DNA of 57,311 nucleotides from Clostridia bacterium (GTDB taxonomy: Bacteria; Bacillota; Clostridia; Oscillospirales; CAG-272), in assembly GCA_017461765.1 (NCBI GenBank), contig JAFTXO010000011.1, positions 1 to 57,311 on the forward strand, given 5' to 3'. The notes beneath the pieces were generated by a model. The model was not told where the DNA came from and searched no databases. It saw nothing but the letters and a program-made list of their open reading frames with translations. How positions within the stretch are numbered: position 1 is the first letter of the stretch; each line of letters starts with the position of its first letter. Positions 43,433 to 51,738 of this stretch are shown piece by piece. The translations under genes were made by a program, and so were the position numbers.

Positions 43433-43750
43433 ATGGCACAGAGAGTGACTTATCATGAGTTTCAGGAAAAAGTAGTCGCTTTTTCGGGGCTTTCACTGGT
43501 TGACTTTTATTCTGATACCTGTGTTCCGTGCAAACGGATGTCACCTGTGCTCGCCGCACTGGAAGCCCAGTATCCGAAAGGACTTTATATCGCGAAGGTC
43601 AATGTGGCGTATGAGCGTGAGCTGGTGGAGGAATATGGGATCCGTTCCACCCCCACGTTTCTGCTTTTCAAAAACGGCGAGGTAGTTGACCGTTTTTCGG
43701 GCGCAAAAAGAAAAGAAGATCTGGAAAAGATCATTGAAGCTAATATATAA
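43433..43750 (+). CDS. Thioredoxin
   Basis: A 105-aa thioredoxin. Active site SDTCVPCKRMSP near 30, where the usual W before the first Cys is T and the inner pair is VP rather than GP. The cis-Pro is in IRSTPTFLLFKNG near 76. It probably reduces persulfides or disulfides in the sulfur relay, with the TrxB-like enzyme at 45218 as its reductase. Starts three bases after tusA. Confidence 0.9.
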   Translation: MAQRVTYHEFQEKVVAFSGLSLVDFYSDTCVPCKRMSPVLAALEAQYPKGLYIAKVNVAYERELVEEYGIRSTPTFLLFKNGEVVDRFSGAKRKEDLEKIIEANI

Positions 43751-43768
43751 AAAATTCGAGGTGAGAGT

Positions 43769-43975
43769 ATGAAGATTACAGTATCGGGCGAGGTAAAGGA
43801 AGTCAAGGAAGGACTGACTATAGCAGAGCTAATTGAACAGCAGAATGTGGAGAATCCGCAGTACGTATCGGTATCTGTCAACGATGAATTTGCAAAGAGT
43901 GAAGACTTTGCCACTTATGAACTGAAGGATGGAGATAATGTGGAGTTCCTGTACTTTATGGGAGGTGGTCGATAA
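43769..43975 (+). CDS. ThiS/MoaD-like sulfur carrier with C-terminal GGGR
   Basis: A 68-aa ubiquitin-like carrier: EVKEGLTIAELIEQQN, VSVSVNDEFAKSED, ELKDGDNVEFLYFMGGGR. Active carriers must end in Gly-Gly for adenylation and thiocarboxylate formation. Here Gly-Gly is followed by further residues (Gly-Arg or Arg, depending on which pair is used), so trimming is required. This matches HcyS of Wolinella, where the HcyD JAMM peptidase removes an extra residue. An E1 gene (overlap of one base) and a JAMM gene follow. Confidence 0.87.
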   Translation: MKITVSGEVKEVKEGLTIAELIEQQNVENPQYVSVSVNDEFAKSEDFATYELKDGDNVEFLYFMGGGR

Positions 43976-44781
43976 TGGCATTTACGAATGAGCAGTTGGA
44001 ACGGTATTCGCGCCATATCATTCTGAAGGAGATCGGCGTAAAGGGGCAGAAAAAGCTACTGAACGCCAAGGTGCTCATTATCGGAGCAGGAGGACTCGGC
44101 GCACCTGCGGCAATGTATCTTGCGGCTGCGGGAGTCGGAACCATCGGTATCGTGGATGCCGATGAGGTGGATCTCTCCAATCTTCAAAGGCAGATCATTC
44201 ACGCCACCGAGGATGTCGGTAAGCCCAAGGTACAGTCGGCAAAAGAGACGATGAATAAAATGAATCCCGATGTAACCGTCAATGCCTATCATGAGTTTGT
44301 CACCTCTGAAAATATTTTGGATCTGATCAAGGATTATGACTTCATTATTGACGGAACCGATAATTTTCCCGCAAAGTTCCTGATAAACGATGCTTGTGTT
44401 ATGGCAAAGAAGCCATTTTCCCACGCGGGAATCATTCGATTTAAGGGACAGCTTATGACTTACGTTCCCGGCGAGGGACCTTGTTACCGTTGCGTGTTTG
44501 AAAATCCGCCTCCCAAGGATGCGGTACCTACCTGTAAGCAGGCAGGCGTTATAGGAGCAATGGGTGGTGTCATCGGAAGTCTTCAAGCAATGGAAGCGGT
44601 GAAATATATAACAGGTGTTGGAAAGCTTTTGACAGGTTCCATACTGACATTTGATGCAACCACTATGAACTTCCGTAAAATTCCGATACCAAAGCCAAAT
44701 CCGAATTGTGCCGTATGCGGAACACATCCGACGATCACAAAGCTTATCGACTATGAGCAGGCTGAATGTGACGGCGTGTAA
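43975..44781 (+). CDS. MoeB/ThiF/HesA-type adenylyltransferase
   Basis: A 268-aa E1-like enzyme. RYSRHIILKEIGVKGQKKL start, VLIIGAGGLGAPAAMYLAAAG near 33-53, DEVDLSNLQRQIIH, zinc Cys pairs CYRC and CAVC, and active Cys in VPTCKQAGV near 185. It adenylates the GG end of a ubiquitin-like carrier, most likely the ThiS-like protein just before it. No rhodanese domain, unlike the E1 at 37634. Counterpart of HcyF in the Wolinella pathway (inference). Confidence 0.9.
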   Translation: MAFTNEQLERYSRHIILKEIGVKGQKKLLNAKVLIIGAGGLGAPAAMYLAAAGVGTIGIVDADEVDLSNLQRQIIHATEDVGKPKVQSAKETMNKMNPDVTVNAYHEFVTSENILDLIKDYDFIIDGTDNFPAKFLINDACVMAKKPFSHAGIIRFKGQLMTYVPGEGPCYRCVFENPPPKDAVPTCKQAGVIGAMGGVIGSLQAMEAVKYITGVGKLLTGSILTFDATTMNFRKIPIPKPNPNCAVCGTHPTITKLIDYEQAECDGV

Positions 44782-44796
44782 AGAGGTACGTCGGCT

Positions 44797-45207
44797 ATGA
44801 TCAGAATATCAAAAGAGGATTATCAGAAAATCATCAATCATGCACTTTCAGAGCTGCCGAATGAAGCCTGCGGCTTGATTGCGGGAAGAATTGACGGTGA
44901 AGATAAACGAATCGAGAGGGTGTATCTGCTCACAAATACAGATCAGTCGAACGAGCATTTTTCCCTTGACCCGAAGGAACAGCTCGCCGCTATCAAGGAT
45001 ATGAGAGCGAGCGGCTATCTTCCTCTCGGCAATTGGCATTCCCACCCCGAAACGCCGTCAAGACCCTCGGAGGAGGACAAACGGCTTGCCTATGACAAAA
45101 ACGCAAGCTATTTGATCCTTTCACTTATGGATCGCGAAGCTCCCGTGCTGAATTCGTTTCATATTGAGGGAACGGATGCAGCCAAAGAAGAGCTGATCGT
45201 TGAGTGA
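44797..45207 (+). CDS. JAMM/MPN-family (M67) metallopeptidase, second copy
   Basis: A 136-aa zinc peptidase. Catalytic Glu E23 in PNEACGLIAG; zinc motif in NWHSHPETPSRPSEED with the JAMM spacing. Similar in size to Mec of Mycobacterium and HcyD of Wolinella, which process or hydrolyse sulfur carriers. Likely substrate: the GGGR carrier at 43769, or a carrier-amino acid adduct. It shares only motif-level similarity with the first copy at 37203, so the two probably serve different carriers. Confidence 0.9.
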   Translation: MIRISKEDYQKIINHALSELPNEACGLIAGRIDGEDKRIERVYLLTNTDQSNEHFSLDPKEQLAAIKDMRASGYLPLGNWHSHPETPSRPSEEDKRLAYDKNASYLILSLMDREAPVLNSFHIEGTDAAKEELIVE

Positions 45208-45217
45208 CGGTGGCAAA

Positions 45218-46117
45218 ATGAGAGATCTACTTATCATAGGAAGCGGTCCTGCCGGAATGTCCGCTTCCGTTTATGCTAAAAGAGCAAACTTAGATGTATT
45301 GGTTGCGGAGAAAGAGTATCTCGGTACAGGGCAGATCGCAGAGAGCGCGCAGGTTGACAATTATATCGGACTTGTCGGAAAAAGTGGCTACGAGCTTGGT
45401 GAAATCTTCCGTCAGGATGCGGAGAGGCTGGGTGTAGAGTTTTATGAGGGCACTGCGATCAAAATTGAATGCGGTGACGGTTATTGGATCACAAGGTTTT
45501 ATAACGGAGAAGCTGTCGAATCAAAAACAATCGTTTACGCTGCGGGTGCTACGCACAGAAAATTGGGTGTGCCCGGCGAAGAGAATTTCATAGGAAACGG
45601 CGTATCCTTTTGCGCCTATTGTGACGGTTCTTTGTATGAGGACAAAATCGTCGCGGTAGTTGGCGGCGGTGATACGGCGCTTGACGATGCATTATACCTT
45701 TCGGATATTGCAAAGAAGGTATATCTTATCCATAGAAGAGACGAGTTCAGGGCTTCGGAAAATCGTGTACTCAAGGTAAAAGCCAAAGCGAATATTGAGC
45801 TGATCTTATCGGCAACGGTTTCGAAAATCATCGGAAATGACAGGGTGACAGCGGTTTTACTTGCCAACGGAAGCCGACTATCCATTGACGGTGTTTTTGT
45901 TGCGGTGGGTATGATTCCCGAGTCGCATCTTTTGAAGGATATTGTTCAGATAGATGAAAACGGTTACGTTATTACGGATGAAACCGGAGAAACGAATGCT
46001 CTCGGCTTGTTTGTGGCGGGAGACGTGAGAACGAAAAAGCTTCGTCAGGTCGTGACCGCAGTATCGGACGGAGCAAATGCCGCCATATCGGCGGTAGAAT
46101 ATTTGAAAAGTAAGTAA
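45218..46117 (+). CDS. Thioredoxin reductase-like FAD/NADPH oxidoreductase
   Basis: A 299-aa TrxB-type flavoprotein. FAD motif IIGSGPAGMSASVYAKRA near 6-23, redox pair in CAYCDG near 131, NADPH motif VVGGGDTALDDALYL, the phosphate-binding HRRDEFRAS, and the second FAD motif LFVAGDVRTKKLRQV. It should reduce the thioredoxin at 43433, giving the operon its own reducing power. The ATG chosen is 18 bases after a TTG that lacks a ribosome site. Confidence 0.92.
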   Translation: MRDLLIIGSGPAGMSASVYAKRANLDVLVAEKEYLGTGQIAESAQVDNYIGLVGKSGYELGEIFRQDAERLGVEFYEGTAIKIECGDGYWITRFYNGEAVESKTIVYAAGATHRKLGVPGEENFIGNGVSFCAYCDGSLYEDKIVAVVGGGDTALDDALYLSDIAKKVYLIHRRDEFRASENRVLKVKAKANIELILSATVSKIIGNDRVTAVLLANGSRLSIDGVFVAVGMIPESHLLKDIVQIDENGYVITDETGETNALGLFVAGDVRTKKLRQVVTAVSDGANAAISAVEYLKSK

Positions 46118-46142
46118 AGCGGTGTAAAGTGAGGTAGGTAAG

Positions 46143-47186
46143 ATGAGCATAAATGAAACCGAAGAGCTTGAGGTGAAAAACATTTCGGCAGAGGATTTTG
46201 CTAAATTGGATTTTTCAAGGGTCACGCTTCTTGACCTGAGAGAAGAAGCCGAGGTATTGGTCGCGGGTATTGACGGTGCGATCAATATTCCTTTTTCCCA
46301 GACAGCACGGCGACTTGACGAAGTTCCAAAGGATATTCCCGTATATGTATTTTGTCGCACGGGGGATTGGAGCGAGGAGGTAGCCGAAATTCTTGCGGAC
46401 CGAGGATATGATGCTTACAATCTTGTCGGTGGGTTCAAGGCTTATAAGGAATATCTTGCCAGCTATAAGCCAATCAAAATTGATGCGAAGGGGCTCAAGT
46501 GTCCCGGACCTATCGTAAAGGTAGCAGATACCGTCAAGAGCCTTGCAGACGGTCAAAAGGTCGTTGCGGAAGCGACCGAGGATGCTTTTGCGTCCGATAT
46601 TGCCGTGTGGTGCCAAAGAACAGGCAACCATCTTGAAAAGCTGGAAGTTGATTCCGGCGTGATCACAGCCGTCATCGAAAAAAGAACGAAGCCCGCTGAA
46701 AACGTAACCGCATTACCGGACGGCAAAACCTTTGTCGTATTCAGCGGGGATCTCGATAAAACGATTGCCGCCTTTATTATGGCAAACGGTGCTGTCGCTA
46801 TGGGCAGGAAGGTCACTATTTTCTTTACCTTCTGGGGGCTCAATATTTTGAGAAAGCCCAAAAAGGTAAAGGTAAAAAAGACATTCATTGAAAAAATGTT
46901 CGGCTTTATGATGCCCAGAGGTACAAAAAAGCTTGGTCTTTCTCGAATGAATATGGGAGGAGCAGGCGCGAAGATGATTCGTGCCGTTATGAAGAGCAAG
47001 GGCGTGTCCTCGCTGGAGGAATTGATTCAGAATGCCATCGATCACGGCGTGAAACTTGTTGCTTGCCAGATGTCTATGGACATTATGGGAATTAAAAGAG
47101 AAGAGCTTATTGACGGTGTGGAGCTCGGCGGTGTTGCAACCTTCCTCGGATCAGGCGAGCAGTCTAATATGAGCTTGTTTATTTAA
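46143..47186 (+). CDS. Rhodanese - TusA - DsrE fusion protein
   Basis: A 347-aa protein with three sulfur-transfer domains. Residues 1-105: rhodanese, Cys in VYVFCRTGDWS near 70. Residues 112-185: TusA-like, Cys in DAKGLKCPGPIVKVA near 120. Residues 195-347: DsrE/DsrF-like, with FVVFSGDLDKTIAAFIMANGA and a candidate Cys in KLVACQMSMDIMG. The order resembles the C-terminal half of larger CoA-disulfide reductase fusions. It can pass persulfide sulfur between its own domains. Last gene of the operon, followed by a terminator. Confidence 0.9.
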   Translation: MSINETEELEVKNISAEDFAKLDFSRVTLLDLREEAEVLVAGIDGAINIPFSQTARRLDEVPKDIPVYVFCRTGDWSEEVAEILADRGYDAYNLVGGFKAYKEYLASYKPIKIDAKGLKCPGPIVKVADTVKSLADGQKVVAEATEDAFASDIAVWCQRTGNHLEKLEVDSGVITAVIEKRTKPAENVTALPDGKTFVVFSGDLDKTIAAFIMANGAVAMGRKVTIFFTFWGLNILRKPKKVKVKKTFIEKMFGFMMPRGTKKLGLSRMNMGGAGAKMIRAVMKSKGVSSLEELIQNAIDHGVKLVACQMSMDIMGIKREELIDGVELGGVATFLGSGEQSNMSLFI

Positions 47187-47208
47187 TATATTTACTATAT
47201 GTATAAAA

Positions 47209-47247
47209 ACGATATCGCATCCCGAACAAGATGGCGGTATCGTTTTT
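47209..47247 (+). terminator. Terminator of the carrier/encapsulin operon
   Basis: ACGATATCGC / GCGGTATCGT stem (one wobble pair) and TTTTT. Its stem sequence resembles the terminator at 37051. Confidence 0.86.
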
Positions 47248-47262
47248 GTTATAGCTTTAATC

Positions 47263-47317
47263 TATAACTCGGTATATGTATCGTGTATTGGACAAATGGC
47301 GCTTGGGGTAGTATAAT
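47263..47317 (+). promoter_or_regulatory. Second LysR dyad and promoter
   Basis: TATAAC-TC-GGTATA dyad (47263-47276), TTGGACA (47288-47294), TATAAT (47312-47317). Spacing and sequence closely repeat the 37108-37162 module. Confidence 0.78.
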
Positions 47318-47365
47318 ATCTACATACTTAAAGGGTAGTTAATTTATCGGATCGAGGTGATACAA

Positions 47366-48502
47366 ATGGAATTTGATACGCTGTGCTTACACGCAAACGG
47401 GGATAAGAGAAACGGATACGGAGCTATCGCCACACCAATATACCAATCGGCAACGTTTGTACATGAGAGTGTTGAAGAAGTTTCGGAGTACAGCTACTCC
47501 AGACTTTCGAATCCTACAAGAGCACGTCTTGAAAAAACGGTAGCGTCTTTGGAAAACGGTACGGCAGCATTTGCATTTTCATCAGGCATGGCGGCGATAT
47601 CCGCGGTTATGAAGCTCTTTTCAGCCTCGGACCACATAATTGCATCGGATGATCTTTACGGTGGAAGCTTAAGGCTTTTCCGTAACGTCAATATGGCAGA
47701 GGGGATGACGTTCGACTTTGTAAACACAGCAGATATCAAAGCGGTGGAATCGCTGATTGGTGAGCATACTAAAGCCATTTACGCGGAAACGCCGAGTAAT
47801 CCGCTGATGCACGTTTCGGATATTGCGGCACTTGCGGAGCTTGCTCACAGATACGGTTTGCTACTGATTGTGGATAACACCTTTTTAACGCCATATTATC
47901 AGAATCCGCTTGACTTGGGAGCCGATATCGTGATACATAGCGGAACTAAGTACCTCGGCGGACACAATGATACATTAGCGGGCTTTGCGGTTGTAAAAAG
48001 CTCTGAGCTTGCGGAAAGAATCGCATACGTTTACAAGACCATCGGTGCAGCGCTCTCTCCCTTTGATTGCTTTTTGATCGAAAGAGGAATAAAAACCTTA
48101 CCTCTTCGAATGGATAAGATAAGCACAAATGCAAGAACGGTTGCACGGTGGCTTCGATGTAGAAAGGAAGTCAAAAAGATCTATTATATCGGCTTCGAGG
48201 ATCACAAGGGCTATTCAATATCGCAAAAGCAGTCAAGAGGCTTTGGCGGTATGATCTCCTTTGAGGTAGAAAGTCGGGAGCTTGCCGAGAATATCTTGGC
48301 AAATGTAAAGATTATTCAGTATGCCGAAAGCCTTGGCGGAGTGGATAGCCTGATTACCTATCCGATGCGCCAGACGCACGCTGACGTACCGGAAAAGGAA
48401 AGGCTTGAACGAGGCATCAACGACCGCTTCCTGAGACTTTCCATCGGTATCGAAAACGAAAAGGATCTGATAGAAGATTTAAGGCAGGCATTTGAACAAT
48501 GA
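47366..48502 (+). CDS. Cystathionine gamma-synthase/lyase-like PLP enzyme
   Basis: A 378-aa MetB/MetC/MccB-group enzyme. FDTLCLHANGDKRNGYGAI, YSYSRLSNPTRARLEKTVASLENG, and PLP lysine in DIVIHSGTKYLGGHNDTLAG near 200. Length fits cystathionine gamma-synthase or gamma-lyase (about 380). Gamma- versus beta-activity cannot be decided by eye. The AGGTGA ribosome site fixes the ATG. It overlaps the MalY-like gene by four bases; together they could interconvert cysteine and homocysteine or break down cysteine. Confidence 0.87.
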   Translation: MEFDTLCLHANGDKRNGYGAIATPIYQSATFVHESVEEVSEYSYSRLSNPTRARLEKTVASLENGTAAFAFSSGMAAISAVMKLFSASDHIIASDDLYGGSLRLFRNVNMAEGMTFDFVNTADIKAVESLIGEHTKAIYAETPSNPLMHVSDIAALAELAHRYGLLLIVDNTFLTPYYQNPLDLGADIVIHSGTKYLGGHNDTLAGFAVVKSSELAERIAYVYKTIGAALSPFDCFLIERGIKTLPLRMDKISTNARTVARWLRCRKEVKKIYYIGFEDHKGYSISQKQSRGFGGMISFEVESRELAENILANVKIIQYAESLGGVDSLITYPMRQTHADVPEKERLERGINDRFLRLSIGIENEKDLIEDLRQAFEQ

Positions 48503-49677
48503 GATACGATTTTGATACGATACACAATAGAAAAAATACAAATAGCTTAAAATACGATTTCGCAAAGGAAAGAGGCAAATCCGACGATCTGATTCCTTTG
48601 TGGGTTGCGGATATGGATTTTCGTGCACCCGATGAAGTGATTACCGCACTGAAAGAAAAGGCGGAGCACGGAATCTTCGGATACTCCGAGCCAAAGGCGG
48701 ATTATTTTGAGGCACTTGAAAATTGGTTTTCTACCCGTCATGGCTGGAAAGTCGATGGACGAAGGTTTGTGCAGACCTGCGGAGTGGTATTTGCGATCAG
48801 CGCACTTATAAGAGCTATCACAAATGTCGGTGATGCCGTGCTTATCTGCCAGCCTGTTTATTATCCCTTTGCACAGACGGTCATCGATAACAACAGAAAG
48901 CTGATCGTCAGCGAGCTTAAAAACGATAACGGCTATTATACCGTAGATTACGCGGATTTTGAGAGAAAAATAAAAGAAAACAAGGTTAAGCTTTTTATTC
49001 TCTGTAATCCTCATAATCCCGTGGGACGTGTCTGGACAAAGGAAGAGCTTACAAGGCTCGGAAGGATATGTCTCGAGAACGGTGTGTTCATAATCTCCGA
49101 CGAGATACACTGTGATTTCACCTACGAGGAAAACAAGCATACCGTGTTTGCAACATTGGGAAGAGATTTTGAAGAAAGCTGTGCGGTATGTACCGCTCCC
49201 ACAAAAACCTTCAATCTTGCCGGTCTTCATCTTTCGAATACTTATATATACGACGATAGCCTTCGCAGAAGATTTATTAAAGAGCTCGCAGCTCAGGGCT
49301 ACAGTCAATCAAACATCATGGGTCTTATTGCTTGTCAAACGGCGTATACATACGGAGCTGATTGGCTTGACGAGCTGAAAATTTACCTTAAGCATAATCT
49401 TGCTTTTGTTCGCGAGTATCTTATAGAAAACATCCCAAGGATCAAGCTTGTTGAGCCGCAGGGAACTTACCTTGTATGGCTTGATTGCAGGGGCTTGGGA
49501 CTTACGGATAATGAGCTTAAACACTTTATTCAGGACGAAGCTAAGCTCTGGACCGATGACGGATATATTTTCGGTGCAGGGGGAAGCGGATATGAAAGGA
49601 TCAATATTGCGTGCCCAAGAAGCATTTTGAAGTCGGCTTTGAAAAATCTGAAGCACGCGACAGATAAAATACAGTAA
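48499..49677 (+). CDS. MalY/PatB-type cystathionine beta-lyase
   Basis: A 392-aa aminotransferase class I/II protein of the PatB/MalY group (C-S beta-lyase). It starts YDFDTIHNRKNTNSLKYD; LIPLWVADMDFRAPDEV is the family hallmark; CNPHNPVGRVW near 173; PLP lysine in TAPTKTFNLAGLH near 235. It cleaves cystathionine or cystine to release homocysteine or sulfide plus pyruvate and ammonia. Coupled to the MetB-like gene. Confidence 0.92.
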   Translation: MRYDFDTIHNRKNTNSLKYDFAKERGKSDDLIPLWVADMDFRAPDEVITALKEKAEHGIFGYSEPKADYFEALENWFSTRHGWKVDGRRFVQTCGVVFAISALIRAITNVGDAVLICQPVYYPFAQTVIDNNRKLIVSELKNDNGYYTVDYADFERKIKENKVKLFILCNPHNPVGRVWTKEELTRLGRICLENGVFIISDEIHCDFTYEENKHTVFATLGRDFEESCAVCTAPTKTFNLAGLHLSNTYIYDDSLRRRFIKELAAQGYSQSNIMGLIACQTAYTYGADWLDELKIYLKHNLAFVREYLIENIPRIKLVEPQGTYLVWLDCRGLGLTDNELKHFIQDEAKLWTDDGYIFGAGGSGYERINIACPRSILKSALKNLKHATDKIQ

Positions 49678-49695
49678 AAAGAGTAATATACGAAA

Positions 49696-49752
49696 ATGAT
49701 AAATTATTTCGAGATGTTGGTAAGATACAACTTCAGGTTTGGACGATGTTAA
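49696..49752 (+). CDS. Leader peptide, 18 aa, ending Cys
   Basis: Short ORF encoding MINYFEMLVRYNFRFGRC. It shares 13 of its first 17 residues with the peptide at 24671, though many codons differ (Leu CTT/TTG, Arg AGG/AGA, Asn AAT/AAC, Arg CGA/AGG, Phe TTC/TTT). It lies 18 bases after the MalY stop and 40 bases before the cystine symporter-like gene. Its ribosome site is weak (AAGAG). No terminator hairpin separates it from the transporter. A regulatory leader is the best reading. Confidence 0.75.
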   Translation: MINYFEMLVRYNFRFGRC

Positions 49753-49792
49753 AAAATAGCATCAAATAACCTTTTAAAATATTGGAGGACTT

Positions 49793-51163
49793 ATGGAATT
49801 TTTATTGAGCATTAACTGGATAGCTCTTTTCGCACTTGCAATAGTGGGTCTGTTGTTTGTGCTGATACACTATCTTTCGGAAAGATTAAATTGGACGCTT
49901 GTCATTCTGTTCTCGCTGTTTTTGGGTGCGGTTGTCGGAATTGTCTTTGCGTCGGAAAATAATACATATCTTGTATGGATAGATCTGATCGGTAATATTT
50001 ACGTAAACGTAATTACCGCGCTTGCCGCACCGATCATACTTATATCTATCATATCGAGCTTTGTATCTCTTAAAAACAAGGATTCGGTAAAATCAATCGG
50101 CGTGCGTTCCGTATTTTGGTTACTTTTGTCTGCGGCGGGCGCGATTGTACTCAGCTTGCTCGGAGGCTTGGTATTCAAGCTTTGGGATGCATCTGCGGTA
50201 TTTAAGGATATTGCCTCGGTCAGCGATTCCACCGTTTCCGCATACGGAGGACTCAAAAAGTCCTTTAGCGACGTGCTTCTGGGACTGTTCCCGTCAAATA
50301 TCATAGGAGATATTCAGGGAAACAACATCGTAGCGATCATCATTATCGCGGCGGCGATAGCACTCGCTTACCTGAGCGTTTCGTCAAGAGAAGGAGAAGA
50401 GGGCGTTGTCTCCTTCAAAAAGCTTATTGAAGCAATAAAAAAGATCGTTTACAGAATTCTTGAATTTATTATCGATCTTACCCCCTACGCCGTGCTTTGC
50501 CTGATCGCATCAAGCGCAAGTAGCATTTTCTCGGATATCGGCACGATTTTGCAGCTCTTGCTTTTGGTTGGCATTATCTATGTCGTTTCATTCCTTCACG
50601 CTTATGTGTTCAACGGATTTTTAATTAAATTCGTGGCAAAGCTCAATCCTATAAAATTCTTTAAAAAGATATTCCAAGCGCAAGCAACCGCCTTTACAAC
50701 GCAGAGCAGCATAGGAACGCTTCCCGTGACTATCGACAGCCTAAAGCGTAAGGTGGGAGTTGATGAGGAGATCGCAAACTTTACAGCGCCCTTGGGAACA
50801 ACGATAGGAATGCCCGGATGTACTTGCATATGGCCCGTTCTTCTCGTTATGTTCTTTGTCAATGCCGCGGGCTTGAATTGGAGTGTCGGAGATTACATTA
50901 TACTTGCAGTTATAACTCTCGTTCTTTCACTTGGAAGTGCAGGAGTTCCGGGTATCGCGGTCGTATCCTCGATTGCCGTATTCAGCGCTCTTAATCTGCC
51001 GATTGCCGCCGTTATTCTTTTACTCCCTATAAATACAGTATCGGATATGGCAAGAACAATGAACAACGTAACTGCCGCAGCAGTATCAACAGCTATCGTT
51101 GCCCGCAAGGAAGGACAGCTTGATGATAATATATTTAATGAAGAGGAGGAACAGAAAGTATGA
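49793..51163 (+). CDS. Cystine / dicarboxylate:cation symporter (TcyP-like)
   Basis: A 456-aa DAACS-family symporter. About eight membrane helices with two re-entrant loops; FTTQSSIGTLPVTIDSLKRKVG near 302-323 is the first hairpin motif, FTAPLGTTIGMPGC the helix-7 region, and LGSAGVPGIAVVSS the second hairpin. Within the superfamily these signatures are closest to TcyP-type L-cystine carriers. Context (Cys-ending leader, cystathionine enzymes, sulfur operon) supports cystine uptake. Ribosome site TTGGAGGAC. Overlaps the next gene by four bases. Confidence 0.88.
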   Translation: MEFLLSINWIALFALAIVGLLFVLIHYLSERLNWTLVILFSLFLGAVVGIVFASENNTYLVWIDLIGNIYVNVITALAAPIILISIISSFVSLKNKDSVKSIGVRSVFWLLLSAAGAIVLSLLGGLVFKLWDASAVFKDIASVSDSTVSAYGGLKKSFSDVLLGLFPSNIIGDIQGNNIVAIIIIAAAIALAYLSVSSREGEEGVVSFKKLIEAIKKIVYRILEFIIDLTPYAVLCLIASSASSIFSDIGTILQLLLLVGIIYVVSFLHAYVFNGFLIKFVAKLNPIKFFKKIFQAQATAFTTQSSIGTLPVTIDSLKRKVGVDEEIANFTAPLGTTIGMPGCTCIWPVLLVMFFVNAAGLNWSVGDYIILAVITLVLSLGSAGVPGIAVVSSIAVFSALNLPIAAVILLLPINTVSDMARTMNNVTAAAVSTAIVARKEGQLDDNIFNEEEEQKV

Positions 51164-51702
51164 GTAACAACGCTAAAGCAAAAAAGCTTTCTTTTGAGAT
51201 CAAGCTTATAATTTTAATTGCTGCTCTGGCTGTAGTATTTTTGGTCCTCAGTATTATCTCGGCTGCACATTCGGTAAATAGAACAGTTGACGCCATAGAC
51301 GCTATCGGAACGGTAGAGTATACCGACGCAAGCAAGGAAAAGATCGATCTTGCACTGTCCTATTACAATGAATTGGACACTAACATTGGATTGCAGGAAA
51401 GGATCACTAATGCCGAGCAGCTTACCAATGCGAAAATAGAATATGTTCGTCTCGGCATAAAAAAAGCATATCTTGCCGATAAAAACGGTGAGGAGGAAGA
51501 AACCGTAAAGCAATATGTCAAGGATGCCCGTGCAAGCTTTGACGAATATTGTAAAACGGGTGATTGCACAAATATCAGTAATTATGCTGATCTTGTAGCC
51601 TTAGAGGAAAAATACGGCTCAGGACAAACAAATGCTTCGGAAGGCTCATCGCCCTCTGATAGCAGTGGCGGCTCGACTGATGAGGAGATCGAGCTCTGCT
51701 AA
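51160..51702 (+). CDS. Membrane-anchored extracellular protein, 180 aa, unknown
   Basis: One N-terminal membrane segment (about 14-36), then an outside domain predicted helical (about 55-130) with a single Cys pair (YCKTGDC), and a Ser/Gly/Asp-rich tail ending in Cys. No family recognised. Its start overlaps the symporter stop, so it is made with it; it may be an accessory protein of cystine uptake (inference). Confidence 0.65.
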   Translation: MSNNAKAKKLSFEIKLIILIAALAVVFLVLSIISAAHSVNRTVDAIDAIGTVEYTDASKEKIDLALSYYNELDTNIGLQERITNAEQLTNAKIEYVRLGIKKAYLADKNGEEEETVKQYVKDARASFDEYCKTGDCTNISNYADLVALEEKYGSGQTNASEGSSPSDSSGGSTDEEIELC

Positions 51703-51738
51703 AAATATTCAAGAATTAAACCCATAGGAGAAATAATC

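Noticed and set aside
37634-47186. Clear horizontal transfer of the carrier/encapsulin operon
   Set aside because: Codon use seems somewhat different from the flanks by eye, but there is no mobility gene or boundary at its ends and I could not compute composition, so it is not claimed.
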